A stretch of DNA of 64,000 nt from Nissolia schottii (taxonomy: Eukaryota; Streptophyta; Magnoliopsida; Fabales; Fabaceae). Position 1 is the stretch's first letter, and every line of letters starts with the position of its first letter. The notes below the pieces were generated by a model. It did no database searches. It saw only the letters and a list, made by a program, of their open reading frames with translations, and was not told where the DNA came from. Location of the stretch: the NCBI GenBank assembly GCA_003254905.1, contig QANU01099655.1, positions 329,650 through 393,649 on the forward strand, read 5' to 3'. This document shows positions 24,096-35,045 of this stretch, piece after piece. The position numbers and the translations under genes are program-made.

Positions 24096-26895
24096 ATGGA
24101 ATGTGCAAATTTGATGCGGCTAAACGAGGTCGACCACACCTAACCTCGAGTGAACTTCAAGGTACGTAGATATTTTTACCACAACGTTTTTGTGTTTCTA
24201 TTTATGCTAGTGTTGTAGATTGATCAGACAAAAGTTAGGTAAGTGTAGGTCAAAAATGGTAATGTAAATTTATAGATAAATAGATAAATTGTTTGGTAGC
24301 TTGATATTGAATCTGAATTTTAGTTAGATTAGTTGAACTTGAACTTGATAAATAGTTAGATATATAAATGTTAGCATTATGTTAGATAAATAGACAAATG
24401 TTGTGATTGAACTTGAATGTTACTTCAAATGAATATTTTATTGAACTTGAATGCTAGTTGGATCTATAGAGTTATTGTAGATTGATAAGGTATATGTAAA
24501 TTTATTGGGTAGATTGCTAAGATAGAGTATTTTATTGAGATTGAATGTTAGATCTATAGAGTTTTTGGGAACTTGAATGCAAAATATGTTGTCTTATTTT
24601 ATAATTTTAGTTTGAGTTAATTTTTATGAATTATTTCGAGTAACTTTTGCGTAATTAGTTTGAATACCTTTTTTATGTAATTTTATAGACTCAACAATAC
24701 GAAAGATTTCATGAGCCGCATCTGCTGATGGAGCAGGGATTGTTGACCGCCAAATTTTGGGATGTTGCGCGCACCATGCTAGCATTCTAGTACGACAGGG
24801 CATTGGTCAGTTCCCTGGTAGAGAGGTGGCGTCCTAAGACCCACACTTTCCATCTTCCATATGGAGAGTGCATAGTCACACTGCAGGATGTTGTAGTGAT
24901 ACTTGACCTTTTCTGTTAAGGTCGGCCCGTTACCGGATAGACTGGAGATTGGGCCACTCACTTTGAGGACAGGAGTCAGTGGGCATTGTGTCAGGAGCAT
25001 CTCTGAGAAAGTCCCCCACAGCAGTCCAGAAAGGGGGCTAGTGTCTACCTTAAGTGGGTCTAGACCATGTACCTTCGATTGTATCGGCAAGGGCAAGCAT
25101 ACGAGTTGACAATTCTAAGGTGCACCCGCGCATACATTCTGTTCATGATCGGAGGGTTCCTCTTGTGTGACAAATCGGGGAACCGAGTGCACCTAAAATT
25201 TCTCCCGCTGCTTGAGGAATTGACAGAGACGAGGACATATAGCTGGGGGTCAACAGTCCTGGCAACTTTGTATCGGGAGTTGTGTTGTGCTACCAAATTC
25301 ACTGTGACTGAATTTGGAGGTTGTGGTGCATTGCCACACATTTGGAAATGGATAAGAATGCCTTAGCTAGCCCATCCCAGTGGACATACTACTTTCCCGT
25401 TGGCTGCAGGGTACGCATGATATATGGTTTAGTTTACTATTTTAGCTGATGAATATTAATGTATTTGAATCATTAATTTCTAACACGAAAGAGTGTGTGT
25501 GTGTGTGTATGTGTGTGTGTGTGTGTATGTGTGTGTGTGTGCATTTTGTGCAGATGGCATTATGGTATGATGGGCACTAAGCCATCGAGGGAGGATCGAC
25601 TGGTTGATTATTGTGGTCAGCATGATCGGCTTAGAGTACATGGGGTAAGCCAAACAAATTATCTTTCTATGTTTCCAATTATCAATTCATTTATGATACA
25701 TCGATACTATGGTTGAAATTAAAATATGTTGTATAATTTTAATTTTGTAGTTTATTTGGACGATGTATAACGAAGCAAATGCGAATGCGACGATACCTGG
25801 GTGGGTATATGACAAACATGCAATATGGATATCAAATACCGCCTTTATATGCTTTGCTATCGTTGAGTGGGACCACGCAGACCATGTGGTCTGACAGTTC
25901 GGTGGTACCCAGTTGATACCTCGGATTCCAATTGACATCGACCGCCTACACTTGAAGAATGCAAAGGGGGTTGAGGGGACCAAATGGCATGTATTTCCTG
26001 ACTGATGACACAAGGCATGGGATAAGTACGTAGATTGGGTAGTGTCATACTCCCTTTCTGCATATTCGAAGCCCTCCCTCCAGTACGTTCAGTGGTACGA
26101 GGCCTCGTTGTAGAGGTTTCTACGATTTGCTCCAAATGATATTGAGCCAACACTAAGGGAGTTGCCAGCAAATGTTCCTCACGAGGATCCCCCAGCATCA
26201 CCTCTAGTTGCAGTCCCTACTTCGCTCCTGACCAACGTAAACTACCAATTAGGAGGAGGGTAGGGACACGTGCATCCCATCGGCAGTACAAAGACCCCTA
26301 TGATTTCAACTTTGATATTCTGATGGATGACGAGCCGAGCCCCCTAGTAGCAGCAACAACCATATGCTTCTAGCAATCACTATCTAGGAGGGGAGGCGTT
26401 AGTGGGTTTTGGCAACACCACGAGCCATATCCTGAATTTGTACGTTGTTGCGCCAACTCTCTATGCTTCTGGTAAGGATGACACTGGTTTGTCTTTAGGC
26501 AGAGTTTTCTCATCAGAGCTGCAGACTCTAGTGGGTGATGGCAATATCTATCAACCTTAGCTGCACACGCTGGCTGCACCATAGTGGGAGGACGGGTTCT
26601 TGAGGACTGAAGAGGATGTGGAGCAAATTTGACAGTTCTTGCTGACATCTCCCCCCATCAAGTGCTGGTGTTGGGCACAACACTCCCCCTCGACACGACT
26701 ACCATGTCGTGCGATTTTCTCGCTGCCTTGGAGCAGGCAGCATCTCCTCCAGCGTCTCCACCTAATGGATCACAGGATGAAAGCAGGGCCTAGGGGGAGC
26801 TCAATAACAGCATCCACGTCGCTCGAGTCGTCTGAAGCGCACGCCGACATGCCACATGAGAGGAAAATATCATGTCCCAGGAGGTCAACACCATG
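24096..26895 (+). pseudogene. Plant mobile domain protein (MAIN/MAIL-like), broken
   Basis: An apparent first exon at 24096-24162 is followed by an intron, then pieces of the plant mobile domain in order: MEQGLLTAKFWDVAR (24728 on), VERWRPKTHTFHLPYGEC (24820 on), then YILFMIGGFLLCDKSGNR and LKFLPLLEEL (25130-25220), WGSTVLATLYRELC (25240 on), FGGCGALPH, and after an intron-like gap FIWTMYNEANA, FAIVEWDHADHVV and QFGGTQLIPRIPIDIDRLHL (25750-25950). The order and spacing fit the domain. In-frame stops interrupt it at several points (for example near 24780, 24916 and 25894), so no protein can be made. Host members of this family act in meristem genome stability. Transposon-borne copies such as this are common in legumes. 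Confidence 0.85.
25493..25541. repeat. (GT)n microsatellite
   Basis: A (GT)n run interrupted by two TATGT units, lying in what would be an intron of the broken plant-mobile-domain gene. Confidence 0.9.
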
Positions 26896-27390
26896 ATGCC
26901 GCTGATAGATAGTTTATTTTAGTTTTGTATATACTGTGTGTAACTTTATGTAATTATGTGCGTAGCACTTAAGTTATGTATGTTACTTTATTATGTGATT
27001 CATTTCGTTGAATTTGTTATTTCTTTATGACTAATTTGTTTACATATGAATAAAGAATAAAATTACTAACAACAACTAAACAAAAAATGACATAACAAGT
27101 AACAAATCATCCATAAAAAGCATCCATAAACAAGCATAAACACACATATCATACAATGAAATCTTACTTTTCTCCTAAACCTTTGGTACACACTGAGAAA
27201 GACTATGTGATTTGAAATTTTCTCCCACAAGAGTCAATTTAAATAGACTCATTTTAAGAGTCGATTTGAATCAACTCTTTTTAAAAAAAATTAATTTTTT
27301 TATTACAAGAGTCGATTTAAATCGACTCTTTTTATAAAAAAAAATGTTTATTTTATAAACTTTTAAATTGGTTCATACGAGGAATAACCT

Positions 27391-27542
27391 ATTTTTTATG
27401 TTTTAGATGCCCATACCTATGACAAAAAAAAGTTATAGTGACGGTAAAATTTCAGTATAAGTATACACTTCTTATATGGAAAAAAAATAGATAGTGATGG
27501 TAAAATATGTGTGATGATATATACATCCTATAACCATGACAA

Positions 27543-27585
<43 letters not shown>
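27391..27585. repeat. CACTA-like repeat copies followed by an (AT)n tract
   Basis: TATAGTGACGGTAAAAT and TAGTGATGGTAAAAT recur at 27434 and 27492, beside CCTATGACAAA and CCATGACAAA. They resemble the array at 18960-19440 and may belong to the same element, now separated by inserted DNA. A pure (AT)n tract runs into the assembly gap. Confidence 0.5.
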
Positions 27586-28338
27586 NNNNNNNNNNNNNNN
27601 NNNNNNNNNNNNNNNNNNNNNNNNNNNNNNNNNNNNNNNNNNNNNNNNNNNNNNNNNNNNNNNNNNNNNNNNNNNNNNNNNNNNNNNNNNNNNNNNNNNN
27701 NNNNNNNNNNNNNNNNNNNNNNNNNNNNNNNNNNNNNNNNNNNNNNNNNNNNNNNNNNNNNNNNNNNNNNNNNNNNNNNNNNNNNNNNNNNNNNNNNNNN
27801 NNNNNNNNNNNNNNNNNNNNNNNNNNNNNNNNNNNNNNNNNNNNNNNNNNNNNNNNNNNNNNNNNNNNNNNNNNNNNNNNNNNNNNNNNNNNNNNNNNNN
27901 NNNNNNNNNNNNNNNNNNNNNNNNNNNNNNNNNNNNNNNNNNNNNNNNNNNNNNNNNNNNNNNNNNNNNNNNNNNNNNNNNNNNNNNNNNNNNNNNNNNN
28001 NNNNNNNNNNNNNNNNNNNNNNNNNNNNNNNNNNNNNNNNNNNNNNNNNNNNNNNNNNNNNNNNNNNNNNNNNNNNNNNNNNNNNNNNNNNNNNNNNNNN
28101 NNNNNNNNNNNNNNNNNNNNNNNNNNNNNNNNNNNNNNNNNNNNNNNNNNNNNNNNNNNNNNNNNNNNNNNNNNNNNNNNNNNNNNNNNNNNNNNNNNNN
28201 NNNNNNNNNNNNNNNNNNNNNNNNNNNNNNNNNNNNNNNNNNNNNNNNNNNNNNNNNNNNNNNNNNNNNNNNNNNNNNNNNNNNNNNNNNNNNNNNNNNN
28301 NNNNNNNNNNNNNNNNNNNNNNNNNNNNNNNNNNNNNN
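27586..28338. other. Assembly gap (N)
   Basis: A run of 753 N. The two long open frames that cross it are artefacts of translating N. The preceding AT microsatellite is a plausible cause of the break. Confidence 0.99.
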
Positions 28339-29650
28339 AATGTGAAATTATAGTTAATGATGATGCATGTACAATCATAATGATTGTGATATTTATTATT
28401 TACTTCTCATATTACGTTGTGATATTAATTGTTTGTGTTTTTTTTTTTGTTGGCTGGAAATCCTTTTAGACGAAAATATGGATAAGTTATGAATAAATTA
28501 ATCTAATTTTTTTATTAGTTTGCACATAAAAAGTATGAATATTTTTTAAAAATTCTTTGTGATTAGTTAGATCACTATAAAAGGAAAAAAAAAAAGAAAA
28601 TCCTATTTAGAAAAAAGGGAATTTAGGACAGAGCGAGACTGGTATGGGACAAACATAAATTCGCAAGTTTGGGTTTGGGCCAAAAAATAAAAACCAATTG
28701 GAGCATGGGGCAGGTAGTGAATGAACAAGGCGGGGATGAGTAAAAGAAAACCTGCCCCGACGTGCCCCATTGCCATCAGTAGATGAAATGCAATTTTGGA
28801 CGAGGGAGAAACCGCTAATAAGCGTTATGGAATAAAGAAAATATCAGAATTGGTTATTAAATAGGTTAGAGGTTTTTGTGTGTGAAGGGTATAATTGGTG
28901 CATTGAAAATGTGACCAAAAGCTTTTGAAGGCTTTATATCTACTAGTGCAGATGCAGACAATTAGGTAACCGTTTTTATTAGTTATTAAAAAATGGGGTG
29001 CATAAATAAAAATGGAATTAAAAAATTTGAAAGTTGAAAGTTAAAAATAGATAGTTTTGTGCTTTTTGAATGAAAGGGGTATCATAGTCCAAAAAATGTG
29101 ACCTAGAGGATAGTAATTTTGCTCAAATGCTTTATTAATAGTAAAGATACAGATACTAAACCTATACATATAACAAAGGAGAATCCCCAAAAAAAATTAC
29201 TATTTGGCGTCCATTTTTTTTTCGCTTTTACCCTTACTCAATTTTTAAAAAATTTCTAAAGAAAAAAACTACCCACCCCATCACTAACCACCACTTCCCA
29301 ACCTCCAGCTCTCTGTGTTTGTCATTTTTACTCTCATTGTGTGTGTGTATATATACATATATATTCTTATTTGATTCTACCTTTTGTTATTAACAACTCA
29401 TAACACCCACTAGTAATAGTAAAGATACTAGTGTGTCTAATGGACAATTCATAACTATTAAGTGGTGACATGAAAAACAGTGAGTGTGAATACAACGGTT
29501 GTGAATAGTGGAAGAAAGTGAGTGCTTTTAAATAGTGATTAGTTAACAAAAAAAAATAGTTGATAGTGATAGTGGGTGATGATGGTGTCTTTAATTAATG
29601 AATATGAGAAAGAGAAAAACAATTTATTTCTCTCTTTCTTGTATCTATTA
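28339..29650. other. Intergenic with a GGCC-rich transposon remnant
   Basis: At 28620-28780 the sequence carries GGCAGGTAGTGAATGAACAA and CCTGCCCCGACGTGCCCC, resembling the GC-rich ends of the small hAT-like elements seen later in the window. The rest is AT-rich and shows no gene. Confidence 0.4.
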
Positions 29651-29811
29651 GGATAAAATAGATGGAGAAAAAAAAAAAAGACTAACGTAGGCACCAAAAG
29701 CCTCACCACAAGCCTCCTTGGGCTTTCATAACAATAGGGGCCAACTAAACCTATAGCTAGGCTTGATTGGGTCTGTGTTACCCAAGCTAAGAAAGTAGTG
29801 AGAAAAAGATA
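29651..29811. repeat. Direct repeat, copy 1
   Basis: About 140-160 bases starting ATAAAATAGATGGAG and ending GTAGTGAGAAAAAGA recur in the same orientation at 31807-31946, with a few substitutions and a ~20-base length difference. Confidence 0.9.
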
Positions 29812-29983
29812 ATCTCACCCAAAATATCTAAATTTGATGTCAGGAATAGGAGTTAGTAACCAAACAGACACTATCATGCAATCTTGAAAAAGTTAAACAA
29901 ATATGTTTAACAACTTTCTGGAATAAGTTAATGAGAACGCTACCACGAATGAAAATCACATGTAGCTAAGACACATCACTCAC

Positions 29984-30254
29984 CAAACAATTCAGTGTCA
30001 CTAACGTCGTCATCACTGAGGATGTTAGTAACATTTTTTAAGCTGAATGACACAGCAACAAAAGGAATGCCATCGAGCATCCTCACGACTGTTCGCCTGA
30101 CAAATGTCAGTTTGTATTTGTGATAGGTTGTCTTCACCTTCATACTGTTTGCTCCAATGATGAAGTTTTGGACGTCGTAAAATCTCCCTTCAATAAGAGT
30201 AGAAGTGAATTGGTTAACCAAAATTTTGTGAACTGTTGCATGCATCCGGCCCCC
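29984..30254 (-). pseudogene. RPA1/DUF223-type single-strand DNA-binding protein, exon fragment
   Basis: The minus strand, between a TTTCAG acceptor and a G|GTGAGT donor, reads GGRMHATVHKILVNQF, then YDVQNFIIGANSMKVKTTYH and KYKLTF. This matches the OB-fold of plant replication protein A 70-kDa-like (DUF223) proteins (family pattern G-RIHA-VRK-L, F-L--F-V--N---YR-T-H-YK--F). Such genes are scattered widely in legume genomes, often with Helitrons. No neighbouring exon of the same gene is found, so it is called a fragment. The exon itself is open. Confidence 0.7.
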
Positions 30255-30364
30255 CTGAAACATGATCATGGTATGAAACTAAAAGAATCATAATGGATGG
30301 AAAAAGCTTACAACAACTCATTCCAAAAGAAAATATGTTGTTAGCAACAACTCACAAAGAAATA

Positions 30365-30500
30365 ACCAATAAGTAGGGGTAGGAATAGGCCAGGTCGCCT
30401 GTCAGGGCCTGCGGCCTGGCCTGTTAGTGGACTGGCCTGTTTGACAAAAAGGTCAGGCCCAAGCTATTTTCAAAGCCTGTTTCAGTAAACAGGCCAGCAG
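30365..30500. mobile_element. hAT-like small element remnant rich in GGCCTG
   Basis: TAGGGGTAGGAATAGGCC is followed by repeated GGCCTG(G/T) words and AGGTCAGGCCCAAGC. This is the signature of a common legume non-autonomous hAT-like family (terminal TAGGG plus paired GGCC-rich segments). It is interrupted on the right by the foldback element at 30502. Confidence 0.55.
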
Positions 30501-30501
30501 C

Positions 30502-31400
30502 AATGCCTTATTCACTAGACTAGCATTACTTTTTACAATATTTTATGCAATCATATTTATTAATATAATTTTTTTTAAAATAAACCATAATCTAAAGAGT
30601 CCCTAGGACTCTCCCACACTTACACTCTCATCTCATCTGAATAATGTAAGAGAGTATTGCTGACATTTTCCTATTTATTTTTTGTTGGTCAAATGTCATA
30701 TATTCTGTTAATGATCTTACTATCACATATTAAGCAAGAGAATTGGTGATATACATAACAAAGTTGAGTAAACTTTTTTGGGATATGGACTTTAGTTTCT
30801 TAATGATAAAATCAATGAATGAAAATTTGATTTTTCTCTCACATAAAGGATATTGACGTTGCTCAGACTTATTTTTTGATTTGTTTCTTCATGGGCATAC
30901 CCTAGCAGCTTGCAACTTAAGAGTTTCAATTCTTTATTGAAAATGTCTTTTTGATTCATATTAAATTTATACACTCTTGCTTTATTTACTGTTAAATTTT
31001 CTCCCTTCTCTCAAGAAATACCTTTATATATATTAGTTTTTTACTTTAGAATATTATTATATTAAGAAATTAAGTTATTAACAAAAATAATACTTTGTTA
31101 TGATTATTTTTGAAAAAATAAAAATTACATATTTTATTTTGTTATGATAAAAAAATGCACAGGCAGGTCTATCACTGATATATGACATTTTACCAACAAA
31201 AAACAAAAAGGAAAATGCCAGCAAAGTTCTCTCACATTATTCAGATGAAATGAGAGTGTGAGTGTGGGAGAGTCCTATGGACTCTTTAGATTAAGGTTTC
31301 TTTAAAAAGAAAAATTTAATAATAAAATTATATTAATAAATATGATTGCATAAAATGTTGCAAGAAGTAATGATAGTCTAGTGGATAAGTCATTGTTGTG
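30502..31400. mobile_element. Foldback/MITE-like element with ~200-bp inverted arms
   Basis: The left arm (about 30502-30715) and right arm (about 31180-31400) are reverse complements. Shared blocks are CTAGACTA(G/T)CATTACTT, TTTTATGCAATCATATTTAT and AATCTAAAGAGTCC, then an ACTCTCAT...TGAATAATGT(A/G)AGAGA block and TTTTTTGTTGGT. The interior is AT-rich without coding capacity. The right arm ends beside a tRNA-like promoter pair (31374-31427). Confidence 0.85.
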
Positions 31401-31427
31401 AATGACAGAAGTCTTGGGTTTGAGTCT
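31374..31427 (+). other. tRNA-like A-box and B-box pair (possible SINE head)
   Basis: TAGTCTAGTGG (31374-31384) fits the A-box and GGTTTGAGTCT (31417-31427) fits the B-box of RNA polymerase III internal promoters. They are 32 bases apart, as in tRNA genes and tRNA-derived SINEs. No tRNA cloverleaf can be drawn. Confidence 0.45.
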
Positions 31428-31806
31428 CATTGAAGGTAAAATGAGTTTATTTTTTTAGTAATCAGGCCGGCGTTTGGCAAAGCAATATGAAGCAATACGA
31501 AGAGAATATGTGATTAGTTGAGGAATATGCAGGCAGATAGGAAAAGAGATCTTTTGGCAAATGTGATGCAAAGCAACCGTTTCCATAAAACAGGTGGATG
31601 TTACCTGCTCACTTGCATTCAGATGAATTTTACGAAGCCCATGTTTGCAATGGAGATGAAGTTGTGATATATGAGAGGGAACATTAATACCGTCTAGCCC
31701 TTTGAGCAAGAATTGGGCGGAAATTTTTTTTACCAAATGTTGACACCCGTCCTTTGAAGGTGTGGGATCGGGGTGAGAGTTCCTGACTTTTATATATTAT
31801 AGATTA

Positions 31807-31946
31807 GTATAAAATAGATGGAGAAAAAAAAAAAAGACTAACGGAGGCACCAAAAGCCTCATAACAATAGGGAGGGCCAACTAAACGTAAAGCTAAGCTT
31901 GATTGGGTCTGTGTTACCGAAGCTAAGAAAGTAGTGAGAAAAAGAC
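31807..31946. repeat. Direct repeat, copy 2
   Basis: Second copy of the unit at 29651-29811, same orientation. The two copies bracket the RPA fragment, the hAT-like remnant and the foldback element. Confidence 0.9.
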
Positions 31947-32374
31947 AAAAAGTAAAAAATGTGAAACTACGGTAAAAAAATTTATAACGGAATTAGCATA
32001 TGATCTAATGAATGGAATTAAACTATTGTCATTGTAAAAATTAACGACAACTGAAAGTCACGATTGTTGTTTTGGGTAAGGCCTTTTAGACTAATACTAT
32101 GCACTAACATAATTGTATAGATCAAGTCTTAATATTATGCATACACTAAACAATATTGTTATCATAGTATATAAACCAAAAAATTGGTTCGTTTAAATCT
32201 CATATTTTTCATGCTGTGCTAAAATCTCATAGCTAAGCATCTTTAGTCGAGGATATTAGGAATCTTATGTCAGATAATAGATTGGAATGTAGAATATTAG
32301 AAGTGACACATTTTATCGTAAGCAAATTAATATGTATGCGGCCATATTGGCAAAACATGGTCACAACCTTCTCT

Positions 32375-33090
32375 TTATAGGGGTTGTGGTTTTTTTTTTT
32401 TATAGAGGTGTTTGCGAGTAATTTGTATAGGGAACGGAGTTACTTGAACACGAGTAGAGGGTGAGGAAGGTGCCTTGATGAAAGCTCCGCCAATGCTTTG
32501 ACAGAAACTCCAAGCAGGTTCCTCAATTAGACAGTGCAGCGGAGGGTGTGCTTGCAAAGGCACTCTGACGATCAAATAAGTATAAGAATTAGGTGAGTTC
32601 TCTAGAAAAGGAATGAGTGATACTTGGTGACCTGAGATCGTATGCTTTTATAACTGAGCTAGGATGTTCAGATAGAAATAAAGCGAGGGGAATTTGCATA
32701 ACAACTTCCTCGACTTATCTACACTCGCTTATGTAGGACTTGGTTGCGGATTGGGGGATGAGAAGTCGCGGCTACCTCCTTTGACCTTCTCCTCCTCTGG
32801 GCGTCATGAAGTTCTCTCTCTTTGGACCAGCGAGAGCATGTGGAGAGCTTTTCTTACTCCTTAGTAGGCTAAAACCTTTATGAGTCTTTTAGGAAATGTG
32901 AGATTTTCTCACTCCTCAGAGAGCTAGAGCTCTCGGACCCTTAGTCTTTAGCCTGTAACAGGATGCCTAGTATTTTTCTCTTTCCATTATTTTTTGGTTA
33001 TGCTAGTATTTGTCTCTAGTGTGTTGCATATGATGCTGAACATTTTAGGTCTAGGATTGTGCAAGTGTAATTTTCCTTAGGCAGTCCCGA
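32375..33090 (+). mobile_element. LTR-type retrotransposon fragment
   Basis: A block of higher GC content with phrases typical of long plant LTRs: TGCTTGCAAAGGCACTCTGA, then GACCTTCTCCTCCTCTGGGC, then a series of CTTACTCCTTAG/CTCACTCCTCAG repeats (32860-32930). It shares the 'TTGCAAAGGCACTC' style of phrase with the probable solo LTR at 16991-17465. No gag-pol coding sequence lies next to it and neither end is certain. Confidence 0.5.
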
Positions 33091-33240
33091 TGTATTTATA
33101 ATAAATAAATAATTAGTTAGTTTAAATGATTCAACGTTTACTTTTAAGATTTTGAGTTCAAATTTTGTGATTATGCCGAAACCCAATGTATTTGTATAAA
33201 AATAAATAAATAATTAGTTAATTTAAATGGTTTAACCTCT
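33088..33240. repeat. Short tandem duplication (~95-bp unit)
   Basis: The segment with ATGTATTTATAATAAATAAA, then TAATTAGTTAGTTTAAATG, is repeated next to itself as ATGTATTTGTATAAAAATAA, then TAATTAGTTAATTTAAATGG. Confidence 0.8.
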
Positions 33241-33964
33241 ATTTTTAAGATCTAAAATTCAATTTTTTTAATAAAAAAATTAACATTGATAGAATGCAAT
33301 AAAATCCTCTAATAATAAGCTCAACATAAGAGAGTTATCTTCATCGTATAAATGTGATTTAAATTTTATCTTTAAATAATACAAGACTTTAATTTTTAAT
33401 TTTATTTTTAAGCGTGAGAATTATAAGATGCGCATTTAAATACTTGAGCTCCGGAAGTAATGTACAATTGTACATCTGATATGAAGTAAGCATATTTAAT
33501 CAATTAACGAGTAGGCAGTCAAATACAATACGAATTTATATCATTATACAGTTGCAAATTTAATGTTCTATATAATTGTCATTTTTATCTATTTATTGTT
33601 CATAGTTTAAGGTGGGAAAGGAGTCAAAAAGTAGGTTTCCTCCCTTGACGCTGAGTGGGGTGGGTCCAGAGACAACACATATCAATCACTCTTCAAAGGG
33701 ACACAGCACAGCATGCAGAAAATGTTAATGATGGCATCAGAATATTCATTAATGAAAAAGGCCTCCCCTCGAAACTCATGTCTATGTGTCAAATCCATGC
33801 ACGTGAATTAAAAACTTCACTACAGCAAACTTCCAATTTAAAAAAGGTCAACAGCGACAAAGAGCATAGTGAGAAGCAGAATTTAGTACTGTAGTACAAG
33901 TTTTGCCTGTTAATACAAGCATAATATTAACAGGCATAAAGTATTGTATTTGTAAATAAAATTT
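33241..33964. other. Intergenic, no gene assigned
   Basis: A 79-codon open frame at 33655-33894 (+) lies here. It has a reasonable composition but no motif I recognise and no splice context. I do not call it a gene. Confidence 0.4.
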
Positions 33965-35045
33965 ATAGACTTAATTAAGTTTTTAATCTCTATAAAATTT
34001 TAAAATTTATTTTTAATCTTTGTGTAAAATTTTTAGTCCCTGTAAATTATGTCACGTGACACGACTACGTCAGCATCGTTAACCCTAGTCAGACAAAGAG
34101 ACTAAAAACAAACTTTAAAATTTTATAGGGACTAAAAACAAACTTTAAAATTTTACAGGAGTTAAAATCTAAAATTCATTTAAATAATTTTTTTGTGCCT
34201 ATGAAAGAGTAAAACCAACATCAAACAATTTTTTGGTTTTATATTTATTTTAAATAATTTTAAATAATTTTGACCTTCTTTTTATTAATATGAACATGAT
34301 TTAACAGTTTAAATTATTTAAAGTTTGTTAAAATAATTATATATACTTTTTTTTACTTGATATTAATTAGTATAAATATTATCATAATAAGTTATCATAA
34401 ATTATTCTAATATATATCCTAATAAATTAACATACTCCTCCTCAATACTTATGTAATCTTTTTTGTATATTGTCACCATGTTTCAAATATATATTTAATA
34501 TTTATACTAACTAATATCAAATAAAAAAAATATTTTTATTTTAACAAACTTTAAATAATTTAAACTACTAAATCATGCTCATATTAATTAAAAAATGTCA
34601 AAATTATTTTAAATTATTAAATATGTGATTAAAATCATTTAAATAATTTTAGTTAAAATTATTTAAAATAAATATAAAATAAAAAAATTGTTTGATGTTA
34701 GTTTTACCCTTTCATAAGCACAAAAAAATTATTTAAATAAAATTTAGTTTTCAACCCCTACAAAATTTCAAAGTTTGTTTTTAGTTCCTGTAAAATTTCA
34801 AAATTTGTTTTTAGTCCATTTGTCTGGCTGAGGGTTAATGGCGCTGACGTGACATGTGACATGTGCCATAATTATGCCACATAGCACGACCACGTCAGCG
34901 CGGTTAACGACCACGCCAGCGCTGTTAACCCCAGCCAGACAGAGGGACTAAAAACAAACTTCAAAATTTTACATGGATTAAAAATTTCACACAAGATTAA
35001 AAACAAATTTTGAAATTTTACAGGGCCTAAAAACTTAACTGAGCC
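33965..35045. mobile_element. Long near-palindromic foldback element (arms ~480-560 bp)
   Basis: The left half (33965 to about 34440) pairs with the reverse complement of the right half (about 34480 to 35045) almost end to end. Landmarks present in both arms are AAGTTTTTA, TTTTTAGTCC(C/A), TTAACC(C) next to AGACAAA, AATAATTTTTTTGTGC, AACATCAAACAATTTTTT, TTAATATGA(A/G)CATGATTTA, TTTAAAGTTTGTTAAAATAA and GATATTA(A/G)TTAGTATAAA. The right arm has an extra GACGTGGTCGTG-type duplication. There is no coding capacity. The terminal '(G)GACTAAAAACAAA' vocabulary is typical of a Mutator-like legume family. Confidence 0.9.

Larger units (their letters stand above)
23768..27390 (+). mobile_element. Mutator-like element with long inverted repeats carrying a plant-mobile-domain gene
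   Basis: The left arm (about 23768-23980) and right arm (about 27223-27390) are inverted, diverged copies. They share AATTTAAAAGTT, TTTTTTTTATAAA, several copies of the palindromic word GATTTAAATC or GATTTGAATC inside GAGTCGA...TCGACTC, and inner ends reading GACTC(C/T)TGTGGGAG. The interior holds one decayed coding unit (24096-26895). The outer ends and target duplication could not be fixed exactly. Confidence 0.7.

Noticed and set aside
25060..26201. Minus-strand open frames across the plant-mobile-domain region
   Set aside because: They are antisense shadows of the domain-encoding strand.
27452..28378. Two long open frames, one on each strand
   Set aside because: They consist almost entirely of untranslated N between AT repeats.
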